NCBI GenBank assembly: GCA_041740995.1
Contig: JBGSKY010000269.1
Location: 4,954-68,953, forward strand
DNA from: JBGSKY01 sp041740995
Lineage (GTDB): Bacteria; Planctomycetota; Planctomycetia; Pirellulales; Pirellulaceae
Direction: 5' to 3'
DNA: 64,000 nt
Positions within the stretch are counted from its first letter, which is position 1. Every line of letters starts with the position of its first letter. Below, in pieces: positions 17,607-26,253 of this stretch. Below the pieces are notes generated by a model. It was given only the letters and a program-made list of their open reading frames with translations, ran no database searches and had not been told where the DNA came from. The position numbers and the translations under genes were made by a program.

Positions 17607-19619
17607 ATGAGCAATCTAGATCAAGCCTTCTTAAAAGCTTATGCAAAAAAGCCGATCCAGCGTCCATCGCAAGCGGCTGTCCAATCGACGCTGACACCAT
17701 CGACTGCGACACCGCCGTCCAACGCTCAGGCTTTGAAACCGAATATCGCGCCAGCACCAAAATCGAACCAAGTGAACATGGCGAACAAAACTGAAGATCA
17801 AAATGCTGCATCTGTTGTAGCAACGCGAGCCGCTTCGCGATCGTCAAGTTTTGTACCGTCACAATCGATGGGCAACATTCGTCGTTTCAATGATAACAAA
17901 GAAGACAGTTTCATTCGAATCGATACGCCAGCAGTGCAACCCGCTGCGCTCACCAAGCCGGCTTCGTTGGAACCAGCCATACCCGCTCAGGGACCAGCCC
18001 GCGCACTATCGGCACAGTCGACCGTTAAGCCACTATCACAACACCAATCCAGTTTCGTAAAAACTGCACCAGCAAATTCGCCGATGTCCGCGCCGACTCA
18101 GCCGCTTTCACCAAGCTCGCAGCCCGCGGTCTACAGCTATCCTTCGCGAAAGCCTGTAACTGATCCAAGCCACCAGTCCCCTGTCGAGCACGGTGTGGTC
18201 AACAAAGCAACTTTGCGGAAACAGGCCGCTTCGTCAGCAATGCATATGAACAACGTTGCAATTGCGGATGTCCAGTCAACGAAAAATGATACGGTTTACA
18301 AAAGTCAATCAATGCAGGTCGCCGAAGCGTTGCGACATGAACAGCCGCTTTCGAAAGCAACTGCTCCAGCAATCGACCCATCAATTGTTGCCGCTCTGAA
18401 GGATTTCGATGCACAATGGGAACGCGGGTTACGGGCAACGTCCGGGGAAGGGCTCGCCTCGAAAACGCTCAATAGACCTGACCAGCCACAGTCGACCGTT
18501 CGAAACGCTTGGCGGAAGGATGAGCAGAGTTACCGTGTCGATGCTCCCGTAGCAAAAACCATCAGTAAAGTGAAAGAAGTGCAGGCTGCCGCAAATGTTG
18601 CACCGCGTCAACAAGCCAGGCCACCGTCTGCACTACAACCAAAAACAGATTCGCGACCAGTCGCCCAAGCTCCAGCGCATCGCGTGGATAGAATTGACGC
18701 TGGTCAAACAACACCGCCGTCTTCGCGAGTCGAACGTCAAGTTGCTAAATTCGAATTGCCAAGCATTTCTGAATCAGATCTTTACGTCAGCGCCGCCAGC
18801 GCAGCAGTAGTAAAGTCATTGGCCGATTCGGCACCGAAGTTTGAGAGCAACCCGATTTATTTGGATGCCAAAGCAGCGATCAAAATTAACAAGCCACGAA
18901 CGGATGCAAAAGTCGCGCAAGCCACGCAGTCGATCATGGTCCCAATGACGCCCGGCTGGGAAGTTGATTGTTTTCAATGGCCTTTGACTGTCCTGGGATT
19001 GCTGGAGTCACAAGAGGAAGCCTTTGATGAGATCGCCAGCCAATTGATAAACGCGAATCGTAAGGGACTGAAAGTCGTAGCAATCACTGCCGCCGAACGC
19101 GGTGTGGGTAAATCGACGACAACATTATGCTTGGCTGCGGTTCTCGCTAACGCCGGCTTGAGAGTCGCGGTGATCGACGGCGATACCGAAAACCCGTCGC
19201 TATTCAACCACTTGAATCTCGAATTAAAGCACGGTTGGCAGGATTGTATCAAAGCCAATGTGCCGCTCGAAGATACAGCGATCCACGCTATCGACGAAGG
19301 TATTACACTTTTCCCACTGACCGATTCCATTGGATACTCAGAAGTGGAAAAAAATGGCGAGCGAATTGGTCGCCTGATCAAACGAGTCGCAAGCAGTTTC
19401 GATTTGGTCTTAGTCGACTCACATCGCGTCAATCATAAATGCGCGCGGCTGATCGGCAGTTACGGTGACGAGTCGGCAATCGATGCTGCTATGGTAATTA
19501 TCGACGTTGAACTAAGTGTCAAAGACCGCGTGGAAACGTCGTTGGGCTTGCTGCAGGCGCAGGGTATCACTTCGGTCGGGATTGTCGAAAATTTTAACGC
19601 TATGAAAGCGGCTCAGTAA
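17607..19619 (+). CDS. CpsD/BY-kinase-like ATPase with long N-terminal disordered arm
   Basis: 670 residues. Residues 1 to about 455 are low-complexity, rich in Pro, Gln, Ser and Ala, with no predicted fold. The C-terminal 200 residues are a P-loop MinD/CpsD-type domain: VVAITAAERGVGKSTTTLC (deviant Walker A, about residues 490-508), VAVIDGDTENPSLF (Walker A-prime) and LVLVDSHRV (Walker B). Bacterial tyrosine kinases of this class control capsule/exopolysaccharide polymerisation and export, usually with a membrane activator. The usual C-terminal tyrosine cluster is absent, so activity as a tyrosine kinase is uncertain and a purely ATPase role is possible. It lies 21 nt upstream of an ExeA-like ATPase gene. 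ATG at 17607 is preferred over TTG at 17595. Confidence 0.86.
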   Translation: MSNLDQAFLKAYAKKPIQRPSQAAVQSTLTPSTATPPSNAQALKPNIAPAPKSNQVNMANKTEDQNAASVVATRAASRSSSFVPSQSMGNIRRFNDNKEDSFIRIDTPAVQPAALTKPASLEPAIPAQGPARALSAQSTVKPLSQHQSSFVKTAPANSPMSAPTQPLSPSSQPAVYSYPSRKPVTDPSHQSPVEHGVVNKATLRKQAASSAMHMNNVAIADVQSTKNDTVYKSQSMQVAEALRHEQPLSKATAPAIDPSIVAALKDFDAQWERGLRATSGEGLASKTLNRPDQPQSTVRNAWRKDEQSYRVDAPVAKTISKVKEVQAAANVAPRQQARPPSALQPKTDSRPVAQAPAHRVDRIDAGQTTPPSSRVERQVAKFELPSISESDLYVSAASAAVVKSLADSAPKFESNPIYLDAKAAIKINKPRTDAKVAQATQSIMVPMTPGWEVDCFQWPLTVLGLLESQEEAFDEIASQLINANRKGLKVVAITAAERGVGKSTTTLCLAAVLANAGLRVAVIDGDTENPSLFNHLNLELKHGWQDCIKANVPLEDTAIHAIDEGITLFPLTDSIGYSEVEKNGERIGRLIKRVASSFDLVLVDSHRVNHKCARLIGSYGDESAIDAAMVIIDVELSVKDRVETSLGLLQAQGITSVGIVENFNAMKAAQ

Positions 19620-19640
19620 CCTTTTGCAGGAATTTGACTA

Positions 19641-20489
19641 ATGTACGAATCCTACTGGCAACTTAAGAGCCGTCCGTTCGACAGCAATGTAAACTTCGAT
19701 GCGTATTATCCGTCGGAGCTGCATCAAGCGGCATTGCTAAAGCTGCGTTACTCGATAGAAAATCGACGGGCTATCGCGGTTCTCTCTGGACCGAGCGGGA
19801 TGGGCAAATCGATGTTACTAAACAAGCTCGCTGGCCAACTCCCAGAATTTGTTGGACCAATCCTCTCGTTGAACTTTACCTGTTTCAACGCCGAACAAAT
19901 GGTCGAATACGTCGCGATGGCTTGTGATAACGACTATGCCGCTAAACCCGATCGCAGCCCATCGGGAGCGGTTGCAACAATCGAGCGATTTCTAAAAAAC
20001 AATTGTCGGTCCAGTCGCCATTCTGTCCTGATGATTGACGAAGCTCACATGCTCGAAGCGAACGAACATCTCGAGGCGCTTCGGCAGTTGCTCAACATCG
20101 CCGCTAGCAGCTCAACCGGTGAATCGGCCTGGACTGTTGTGCTGAGTGGCATGCCAAGCATAGTTTCGCAAATCCATCGCAATGGTGCTCTGCGCGATCG
20201 CGTGAGTGTGCAGTGCATGCTGAAAAGCTTTTCATCGCACGATACAAGTGCATACATCGCTCACCGGTTACGTGTTGCCGAATGTGGTCGACAGAACGTT
20301 TACACCAACGATGCCTTGGATGCTATTCACCGTCTGACCGACGGAGTGCCAAGGCGCATCAATTCACTGTGCGATCTTTCTCTGATGGTTGGTTACGCGC
20401 AAGAATTGCCCACGATCGACGGCACTGTGATCGAAAATATCTATGCGGAATTACATCCGGCTGCTTTTATAAGCGAGCTCGCCAGTTAG
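19641..20489 (+). CDS. ExeA/GspA-like AAA ATPase
   Basis: 282 residues. The opening MYESYWQLKSRPFDSN is the signature start of the ExeA family. Walker A is SGPSGMGKSMLL (about residues 48-59), Walker B is VLMIDEAHML (about 130-139), and sensor/arginine motifs lie around VVLSGMPS and DGVPRRINSLCDLSL. Family members act in type II secretion, or next to CpsD-like proteins in exopolysaccharide loci, where they may use ATP to place export complexes in the wall. Here the periplasmic peptidoglycan-binding part of ExeA is missing, so it resembles the short ATPase version found in polysaccharide clusters. It is coupled with the preceding ATPase gene and ends only 16 nt from the convergent LEPR-protein gene. 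Confidence 0.9.
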   Translation: MYESYWQLKSRPFDSNVNFDAYYPSELHQAALLKLRYSIENRRAIAVLSGPSGMGKSMLLNKLAGQLPEFVGPILSLNFTCFNAEQMVEYVAMACDNDYAAKPDRSPSGAVATIERFLKNNCRSSRHSVLMIDEAHMLEANEHLEALRQLLNIAASSSTGESAWTVVLSGMPSIVSQIHRNGALRDRVSVQCMLKSFSSHDTSAYIAHRLRVAECGRQNVYTNDALDAIHRLTDGVPRRINSLCDLSLMVGYAQELPTIDGTVIENIYAELHPAAFISELAS

Positions 20490-20505
20490 GCCGACTAATT
20501 GTTCG

Positions 20506-21729
20506 TCATCTGCGTCTTGCAAGCGTAAAAATAATGTTGAGCTTTTGAGCCTTTTGGCTCTTACGCCGCAGTAAGTAGCTCATTGCCGCGACAACCAGTC
20601 CAGCTGGCCACCAATACATTATCGCGGATGGCTCGGCTGACTCTTCTTGAATAGCTGCTTGCCTAGCAGCTTTTTCTGTCGCTTGTTCGCGAACATTGGA
20701 ATGCTGCATCGCAAGCGAGATTTCAGCGAAACTGCTCTCATCTCCGCCAAAATCGAAAACTCGGTTCATTCCGACACCACCGTTCCAGCCGCTGAGAGTG
20801 ACTGTGCCCGCATCAAAGGATTTGCGTAACCAACGATGCCCGCTATCCGAAGTAAACGAAGTGGGTTGTAACAAAATCAATTCAAGAACATCTGGAGAGT
20901 GTTTTTGATGCGAATCTCGGGCGGTGATTTTCGATGGTTGTCGATCGACAGACAAATCCTCCGCCGCGTTTTTACGCCACTGACGAACAATCGCCAATGA
21001 GTCTAATGTTTCCTCTAATGATCGAAGTTTTATTTGCATCGAACTCGCGTCGTCTAACAATCCGGCGCCGCGAACATCTTCAATTTCCAGTTGCAGTGGC
21101 GAAGTACTTGGTCGATCGAATTCTTCTTTTTGATCTTTGAAAACCGAAGGCCCAGCGAATTCTGTTGGAACAATCATCTGCGACGACGACATAGTCTGTG
21201 TCTGGATCGGCGGCGTGGATGCCCGAACGCTTCCGATAACCGACGGGCTGTTGAGCAGGGCAGCGGGAACAATCGTCTCTTCGCTTGCTGAGGCAACGCT
21301 ACGTTGCAAAGGCACTGATTGCTGGGCGGTAATCGGAGCGCTTGGCGTGCTAGTCAACGGAGCAGTCGGTGCGTCCAAACGAAATTGAAAAACGATTGCA
21401 GGAGGTGGAGGACTGAAATTCGACAACGATGTTGGTTCAAAGCTCCGAACGTCTCTGCCTGGACCGCGAAATTCGCGCTGAGGCGGCTGAGCTTGTGAAC
21501 GTTGCTCTGCGCCCGCAGTTCGATTCGCATTTGCTTTCGCCGCTTCAAAAACAAAAGCCGACTCTCCGACTAATTGCGAAACAAGCTGAAGATCGAGTTC
21601 GAAACTAATCAGCGGATTCGCGCTGAACATGCACCGCAGTTCAAGCGGCTGAATCGTCAGATGTCGGACCAAAGAATCGTTTCGACGACGTTGCGTTTTT
21701 TTAAATAGCGAGCTCAAGATTGCAAACAT
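20506..21729 (-). CDS. LEPR-type planctomycete surface protein with C-terminal membrane anchor
   Basis: 407 residues. The basic N-terminus KKTQRRRNDSLVRHLTIQ leads into PLELRCMFSA, a variant of the LEPR-(L)-LSA motif at the front of many planctomycete extracellular proteins. The middle is low-complexity (Ser, Pro, Gln, Thr). The end carries a hydrophobic segment, IMYWWPAGLVVAAMSYLL, followed by RRKSQK, which looks like a C-terminal sorting or anchoring tail. No catalytic domain is seen. It starts just 2 nt after the kinase gene ends, so it is very likely the last gene of the sigma factor-kinase operon and may be their output or partner. Confidence 0.82.
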   Translation of the reverse strand: MFAILSSLFKKTQRRRNDSLVRHLTIQPLELRCMFSANPLISFELDLQLVSQLVGESAFVFEAAKANANRTAGAEQRSQAQPPQREFRGPGRDVRSFEPTSLSNFSPPPPAIVFQFRLDAPTAPLTSTPSAPITAQQSVPLQRSVASASEETIVPAALLNSPSVIGSVRASTPPIQTQTMSSSQMIVPTEFAGPSVFKDQKEEFDRPSTSPLQLEIEDVRGAGLLDDASSMQIKLRSLEETLDSLAIVRQWRKNAAEDLSVDRQPSKITARDSHQKHSPDVLELILLQPTSFTSDSGHRWLRKSFDAGTVTLSGWNGGVGMNRVFDFGGDESSFAEISLAMQHSNVREQATEKAARQAAIQEESAEPSAIMYWWPAGLVVAAMSYLLRRKSQKAQKLNIIFTLARRR

Positions 21730-21731
21730 GG

Positions 21732-24413
21732 TTATTGAATCGAAAGTCGGTCGGAATAGAAATCTCGTTTCGTATTGGCAGAATTTGTCTCGGCTGCCAG
21801 CCGTTGATGTTGCAGCAAATATGTCTTAGCGATACTCAAATTTGGTGCCAAAGAAAGAGCGAGCGTCTGCTGGTCAATCGCTTGTCGCAATTCTCGCTTT
21901 GCGTCGCCTGTTGAACCGTCAAAGAGCAATGAGACAGCTAGATTGTGTTGCATCGCACCAAGTCGACAGTGCATTTGAGCGTCCTTACGACCAGCGACGA
22001 GAATTTCCTTCTGCAACCCAATCGCCTCACGGGTTAACTCAGCGGCGTCGCGGTGTCGCTCTTGTTTCTGAAATAGCATCGCCAGATTATTAAGACTCAT
22101 CGCCAAGTCGCATTGATATTCGGCAATTGAAGGTGCCAGCGAGACGACTTGGCGATTAAGTCGAATCGAAGTATCAAACGCTTCTTTAGCTTCAACAAAA
22201 TGTTCAGTCCGCACATGGGCGACACCGAGGCTATTGTACAAATTGGCTAGCTCGGCAGAAGATCGCAAGCGACTCGATGATTCCGCAAGAATCCCAGCTC
22301 GAATTTGTAACGCTTCTTCCAACAATCTCGACGCTTTTGCCGCGTCGGTATCAAGGTACAAAGAGCTTAAGTTGGATAGCGCGGCGGCCAAGCCACGGAC
22401 TATCGTTTCGTGATCTGTTCCGGCCGACTTGGACAAGCGATCGAAGCGCGAAATCGCATTTTCCAATGAAACTTTTGCCTCGTGAAGTTTACCAGATTTT
22501 GCCAACGCTAAGGCGTAATTGTTGATCGCTAACGCCAGCGTCGTGGCAGACTCGATGTCGTCGGGATATTTCTCTAATACTTTTCGATCAATCGCAATTG
22601 CATTTTGGTAGGCGATGAGAGCATCAGAAACTCGCCCAACTTCGACATACGCCAAGCCGAGGAGGTTTAGATTGTTGGCCGATTTGGAAAGCAGCTTGTG
22701 CTGTTCGTTCTCATCGTTTACGAACTCTTTAGAACGATTGGAATTCCCAAGCGCTGAATATATTGAGGCCGATCTTTCGAAATGCCTTAACGCTTCCGAT
22801 GCCGAACGCATTTCATTAACCAACGCACCGATGTTGCTGTACGTCAGCGCCAATTCAGCTTGCAAAGATGGATCATCGGCCGCTTGCGTAACGAAGCGCT
22901 GATAATATTCCAGTGTTTCTTGAAGCAACGATTCGCGGACTTGCTCAGCCCCTGGAACTGCCGACAACTGCTGTGCGACTCGCGTGCCCAGACGATCGAC
23001 TGTGGAGCGAGCTTGATCCAAATATAAGTCGACTTGTCTTTCGCTAAATTGCAACTCCCGATTTTTTTGAAAAACAACCCAACTCCCGATTCCCATTCCG
23101 ATTGTTGCCAACAAAAAGAAACAAGCTGCCGTCGCGACGCTTTTTTGATGACGGCTGGTCCATCGAATTAATTGACTGGCAAACGTCGGCGGCTGTGCAA
23201 CCGTCGCACGCCCGTGTAGCACCGCTCGCAAATCGTCCGCAAATTCCGCCGACGTCGCATAACGCTCATCCTTTCGTTTTGACATCGCTTTTTGTAAGAC
23301 GAAAGTCAAATCCGATGGCACATGTGAATTCAGGCGATCCAATCTCGGAGGATCTTCTTGCTCAATCTTTCGCAGCAGATTCAAGCCGTCATCGCCTGTA
23401 ATTACCGCTCGCAAGGTCAGCAGTTCGAAAAGTGTGGCAGCCAGCGAATAGATGTCTGTCCGATGATCGACCAATTCCGCTCGTCCTGTCGCTTGCTCGG
23501 GACTCATGTAACGAATGGTGCCAAGCAAATCGCCGCTTCCAGTCAACGACATTTCAGTCTGAAAACGTGCCAAACCAAAATCGGTGACCCAGATCTTGCC
23601 AGATTCATCTAGCATTAAATTCGATGGTTTAATATCGCGATGGACGATTCCATTTTCGTGCGCCACCTGCAACGCTTCGGCGACGTCGACGGCCCATCCT
23701 AAAATCATCCTCCAATCAAGTATCGAACTCGATTTGGTAACCGTTTTGTTGGCCAGCTTGCGTTGTTCGACCCAATGATCCAACGCTACGCCGTCGATGA
23801 ATTGCATCGCGTAGAAATGAATGCCTTGCTCGACGCCGACATTAAAAATGGAAACGATATTAGGGTGATGAAGCTGGCCAGCGGCTTGCGATTCGTTTTT
23901 GAAACGAGCGATCTGTTTCTGATCCAATGTGGCCGCCATCGGTAGCAATTTTAGTGCGACGCGTCGCTTCAGTGATCGTTGGTTGGCGAGATAGACCAAC
24001 CCCATTCCGCCGCGTCCAATTTCCGACAGAATTTCGAAGTCACCCAATTGGAAAGGCTTGAAGGGCCGATCAGCAATTGACATCAATCCAACAACTCCAG
24101 AAGGTGAGCAACCGGTCTTGGCAGCGAAACCGTAGAGCGCGTTTAGCTTTTCGACATAGACTGCCATCACCTCAACTAGGTCGGGATGCTCACTAGTCAA
24201 CGCGTCAAGATTTGTCGGCGTTCCATTTTCCAAGTTGCAAAGGTAGCGATCTAGCAACTCAGTTAGACGCCGCGATTGATCCTCTGTCAACGACGAAAGG
24301 ACGCCGCTCGAAAGCACGCCCAACGAAGTGTCAAGTTGAATCCCAGTTGATAGATTCTGAGTGTTAGAAAGTTCGTTTTGCATTAGCAGCTCAGCGATGG
24401 ACGCTCGGTTCAT
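21732..24413 (-). CDS. Ser/Thr protein kinase with TM segment and TPR repeats
   Basis: 893 residues. The kinase domain covers about 126-395: GRGGMGLVYLA (glycine loop), Lys155 in RVALKLLP, the catalytic loop IVHRDIKPSNLML, DFGLARF, and MSPEQATG. The N-terminal 120 residues include a DLVEVMAVYVEKL helix common in planctomycete kinases. A membrane helix lies near 425-447 (ACFFLLATIGMGIGSWVVF). The rest is a tandem TPR array (LNLLGLAYVEVGRVSDALIA and similar units) that would sit outside the cytoplasm and bind partners. The gene overlaps the sigma factor gene by 23 nt. Such ECF-kinase pairs are frequent in planctomycetes and may couple sigma activity to phosphorylation. Signal and substrate are unknown. 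Confidence 0.95.
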   Translation of the reverse strand: MNRASIAELLMQNELSNTQNLSTGIQLDTSLGVLSSGVLSSLTEDQSRRLTELLDRYLCNLENGTPTNLDALTSEHPDLVEVMAVYVEKLNALYGFAAKTGCSPSGVVGLMSIADRPFKPFQLGDFEILSEIGRGGMGLVYLANQRSLKRRVALKLLPMAATLDQKQIARFKNESQAAGQLHHPNIVSIFNVGVEQGIHFYAMQFIDGVALDHWVEQRKLANKTVTKSSSILDWRMILGWAVDVAEALQVAHENGIVHRDIKPSNLMLDESGKIWVTDFGLARFQTEMSLTGSGDLLGTIRYMSPEQATGRAELVDHRTDIYSLAATLFELLTLRAVITGDDGLNLLRKIEQEDPPRLDRLNSHVPSDLTFVLQKAMSKRKDERYATSAEFADDLRAVLHGRATVAQPPTFASQLIRWTSRHQKSVATAACFFLLATIGMGIGSWVVFQKNRELQFSERQVDLYLDQARSTVDRLGTRVAQQLSAVPGAEQVRESLLQETLEYYQRFVTQAADDPSLQAELALTYSNIGALVNEMRSASEALRHFERSASIYSALGNSNRSKEFVNDENEQHKLLSKSANNLNLLGLAYVEVGRVSDALIAYQNAIAIDRKVLEKYPDDIESATTLALAINNYALALAKSGKLHEAKVSLENAISRFDRLSKSAGTDHETIVRGLAAALSNLSSLYLDTDAAKASRLLEEALQIRAGILAESSSRLRSSAELANLYNSLGVAHVRTEHFVEAKEAFDTSIRLNRQVVSLAPSIAEYQCDLAMSLNNLAMLFQKQERHRDAAELTREAIGLQKEILVAGRKDAQMHCRLGAMQHNLAVSLLFDGSTGDAKRELRQAIDQQTLALSLAPNLSIAKTYLLQHQRLAAETNSANTKRDFYSDRLSIQ

Positions 24414-25035
24414 TGGTCGCTTTGAATTCGTTTAATGCTCGCAGGAACAACATCCTGACCGCGCCGCTAGACCGATTCATTTGATCGGCAATCTCTTGAA
24501 ACGACAACCCTTGAATAACCCGCAAGACCACAACGTCGCGGTAATCCGGTCGTAGTCGATTAAGTTGGTCAGCCAACAAAACGGCGTCTTCGCGCGACCG
24601 CATTGGGGCGCTCGGAGACGGTGAACTGCTCGGCAAAAGCCTAGCTAGATTGCCTCCCGATTCATCCATTCTTTGCGTTGTTTGGTCTAGCGAAATCTCG
24701 CGTCGAATGTCTCGTTTCTCTGCTTTCACATGCGTTGCGAAAGCGCGGTGTAAGGTGTTGATCAAGATCTGCCGCAACCATCCGAGCAGCTCACCACGAC
24801 TGTTCCCTCGAAAGTCGCCGAAATCGCGGTAAGCCGCCAGCATCGCTTCCTGAACTAAATCCGATGGGCTAACACGGCGACGCAAAGGTTGGTTTAGCTG
24901 TGAAGTTGCTAAGATCGTCAAATAGTTTAAATACCATTGAAGCAACTGTCCTCGAGCCTCACGATGGCCTTGCCGAGCTTGAACGAGCAGTTGATCAAAC
25001 TCCTGGCTGTCGTCGCAGTCGTGTTCTAGTTTCAT
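24391..25035 (-). CDS. ECF-type RNA polymerase sigma factor
   Basis: 214 residues. Region 2 is RRRVSPSDLVQEAMLAAYRDF with the typical DLVQE core, and GNSRGELLGWLRQILINTL follows. Region 4 is LRPDYRDVVVLRVIQGLSFQ, continuing into EIADQMNRSSGAVRMLFLRAL, the -35-binding helix-turn-helix. A linker rich in Ser/Pro separates the two. No anti-sigma gene is present; instead its 3' end overlaps the kinase gene by 23 nt, and a small exported protein gene precedes it by 35 nt. The pairing matches the planctomycete ECF groups linked to Ser/Thr kinases. The promoter it recognises cannot be deduced here. Confidence 0.95.
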   Translation of the reverse strand: MKLEHDCDDSQEFDQLLVQARQGHREARGQLLQWYLNYLTILATSQLNQPLRRRVSPSDLVQEAMLAAYRDFGDFRGNSRGELLGWLRQILINTLHRAFATHVKAEKRDIRREISLDQTTQRMDESGGNLARLLPSSSPSPSAPMRSREDAVLLADQLNRLRPDYRDVVVLRVIQGLSFQEIADQMNRSSGAVRMLFLRALNEFKATNEPSVHR

Positions 25036-25070
25036 TTGCTAAACTTTCGAAAGCCGTCCGAATATTGTCA

Positions 25071-25637
25071 CTAGCGAATCGATGCAGCGATGATCGCAAG
25101 CTGGTCTTGAATAGACATCGAAGCCACAGTCATCTTCGAAGGTCGCAAATCGTCAGGCTTATCGCTTTGCTCCGCAACCTGCGATGGCTCCGAGAATGTG
25201 GATTGCCCAGGCGACTTTTGTTCTTCAGCCCGCCGCGCTCGGATGGCTGCGATTGCCTCAGCCCGCGACTGTTTTGCCTGTTTTCGTCGCTCCAATCGGT
25301 CGGCAAGTTCCGCTGCTTCTTTCTCCTGCTTCGCTAAAGCCGACTGGGCTTGCTGGTCGGCATTCTGCCGATAACGATTCATGGCCAACTCGCGTTGGGC
25401 GACATAAAGCTGCTGGCGTAACGCCGCCTGTTCCCGTTGTTGCTGTATTGATTGCGCTTGCGCTGCGTACAAAGCGGTCCCCAACGCAGATGATCCGCTG
25501 ACGCCAGTGACTCCGGCACTTCCTGCGATTGGCGCACCGCCACCGCCGGAACACTGCGAAAATACCGGCGAAGCACTCAGAGTGATTAAGCTCGCGAAAG
25601 TAAGTTGAACGACAAATGAGGCTCTAGAAGTCTTCAT
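25071..25637 (-). CDS. Small exported protein with Gln/Arg-rich coiled coil
   Basis: 188 residues. A signal peptide (SFVVQLTFASLITLSASPVFSQ) precedes a glycine-rich stretch and then a long charged helix of about 95 residues rich in Gln, Ala, Arg and Glu (IQQQREQAALRQQLYV, LAKQEKEAAELADRLERRKQ), which should form a coiled coil. No known domain is recognised. It is first in a minus-strand run with the sigma factor (35 nt) and kinase, so it could be a periplasmic signal component or an unrelated passenger. Confidence 0.75.
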   Translation of the reverse strand: MKTSRASFVVQLTFASLITLSASPVFSQCSGGGGAPIAGSAGVTGVSGSSALGTALYAAQAQSIQQQREQAALRQQLYVAQRELAMNRYRQNADQQAQSALAKQEKEAAELADRLERRKQAKQSRAEAIAAIRARRAEEQKSPGQSTFSEPSQVAEQSDKPDDLRPSKMTVASMSIQDQLAIIAASIR

Positions 25638-26253
25638 CGAATCACTCCGTCAATTGAAATTTGGGGAAGTTGAAGTTTTGCAGCCCTGCGATCGCAAGCC
25701 AAAATTTGTGACCGGTCTCTGAACGCTATATTAGGGGGACGTTGTTCCAGCAAATGTCACACGGTTAACAGGAGAGTCCGCTTTCGATTTTGTGATTCTG
25801 AGGAGATATAGAAAGTCAGCGTTAGGAATTTGCTCAAAATAGCCACTGTTTTAGGCGAACCATTTTTGAGTTGAAAAGTCATCAGACCAATCGCATTTTG
25901 CATCTTTCATCAATAGATGATGCGACAATGCGAAGGATACCGACTATAGAAATCTCGTTTTTTTCGAAAAACCGGAAACTTGAATCATCAGTGCGTAGAT
26001 CAAGTTGACAATTGCCGCATTTTTAATGCTCAACATCGCTCCAATTGCCTGTTCCAATCCCGCGACAAATTGTGATCGAAATTCAGATTCGAAGTTTTCT
26101 TTCCACGTACCATCTTAGAAAGGCCAGCCGACTGCGCTAAAAGGCTTGTTGAAAACCGGCTCGCGCGGTTAAATTAGACGGCTGTATCGCAGGTCAAAAG
26201 TCGACCAAAATTGATGATTTTATTTACCTCACAGACAAGATTCGCCACCAGCT
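25638..26253. other. 616-nt intergenic region between divergent operons
   Basis: Divergent promoter region of the sigma-kinase operon (minus) and dapL (plus). AT-rich compared with its flanks. An imperfect nested hairpin (GCATC, CATC, GATG, GATGC) lies near 25900-25925. No frame of gene-like composition, no RNA gene and no riboswitch fold is evident by eye. Confidence 0.4.
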
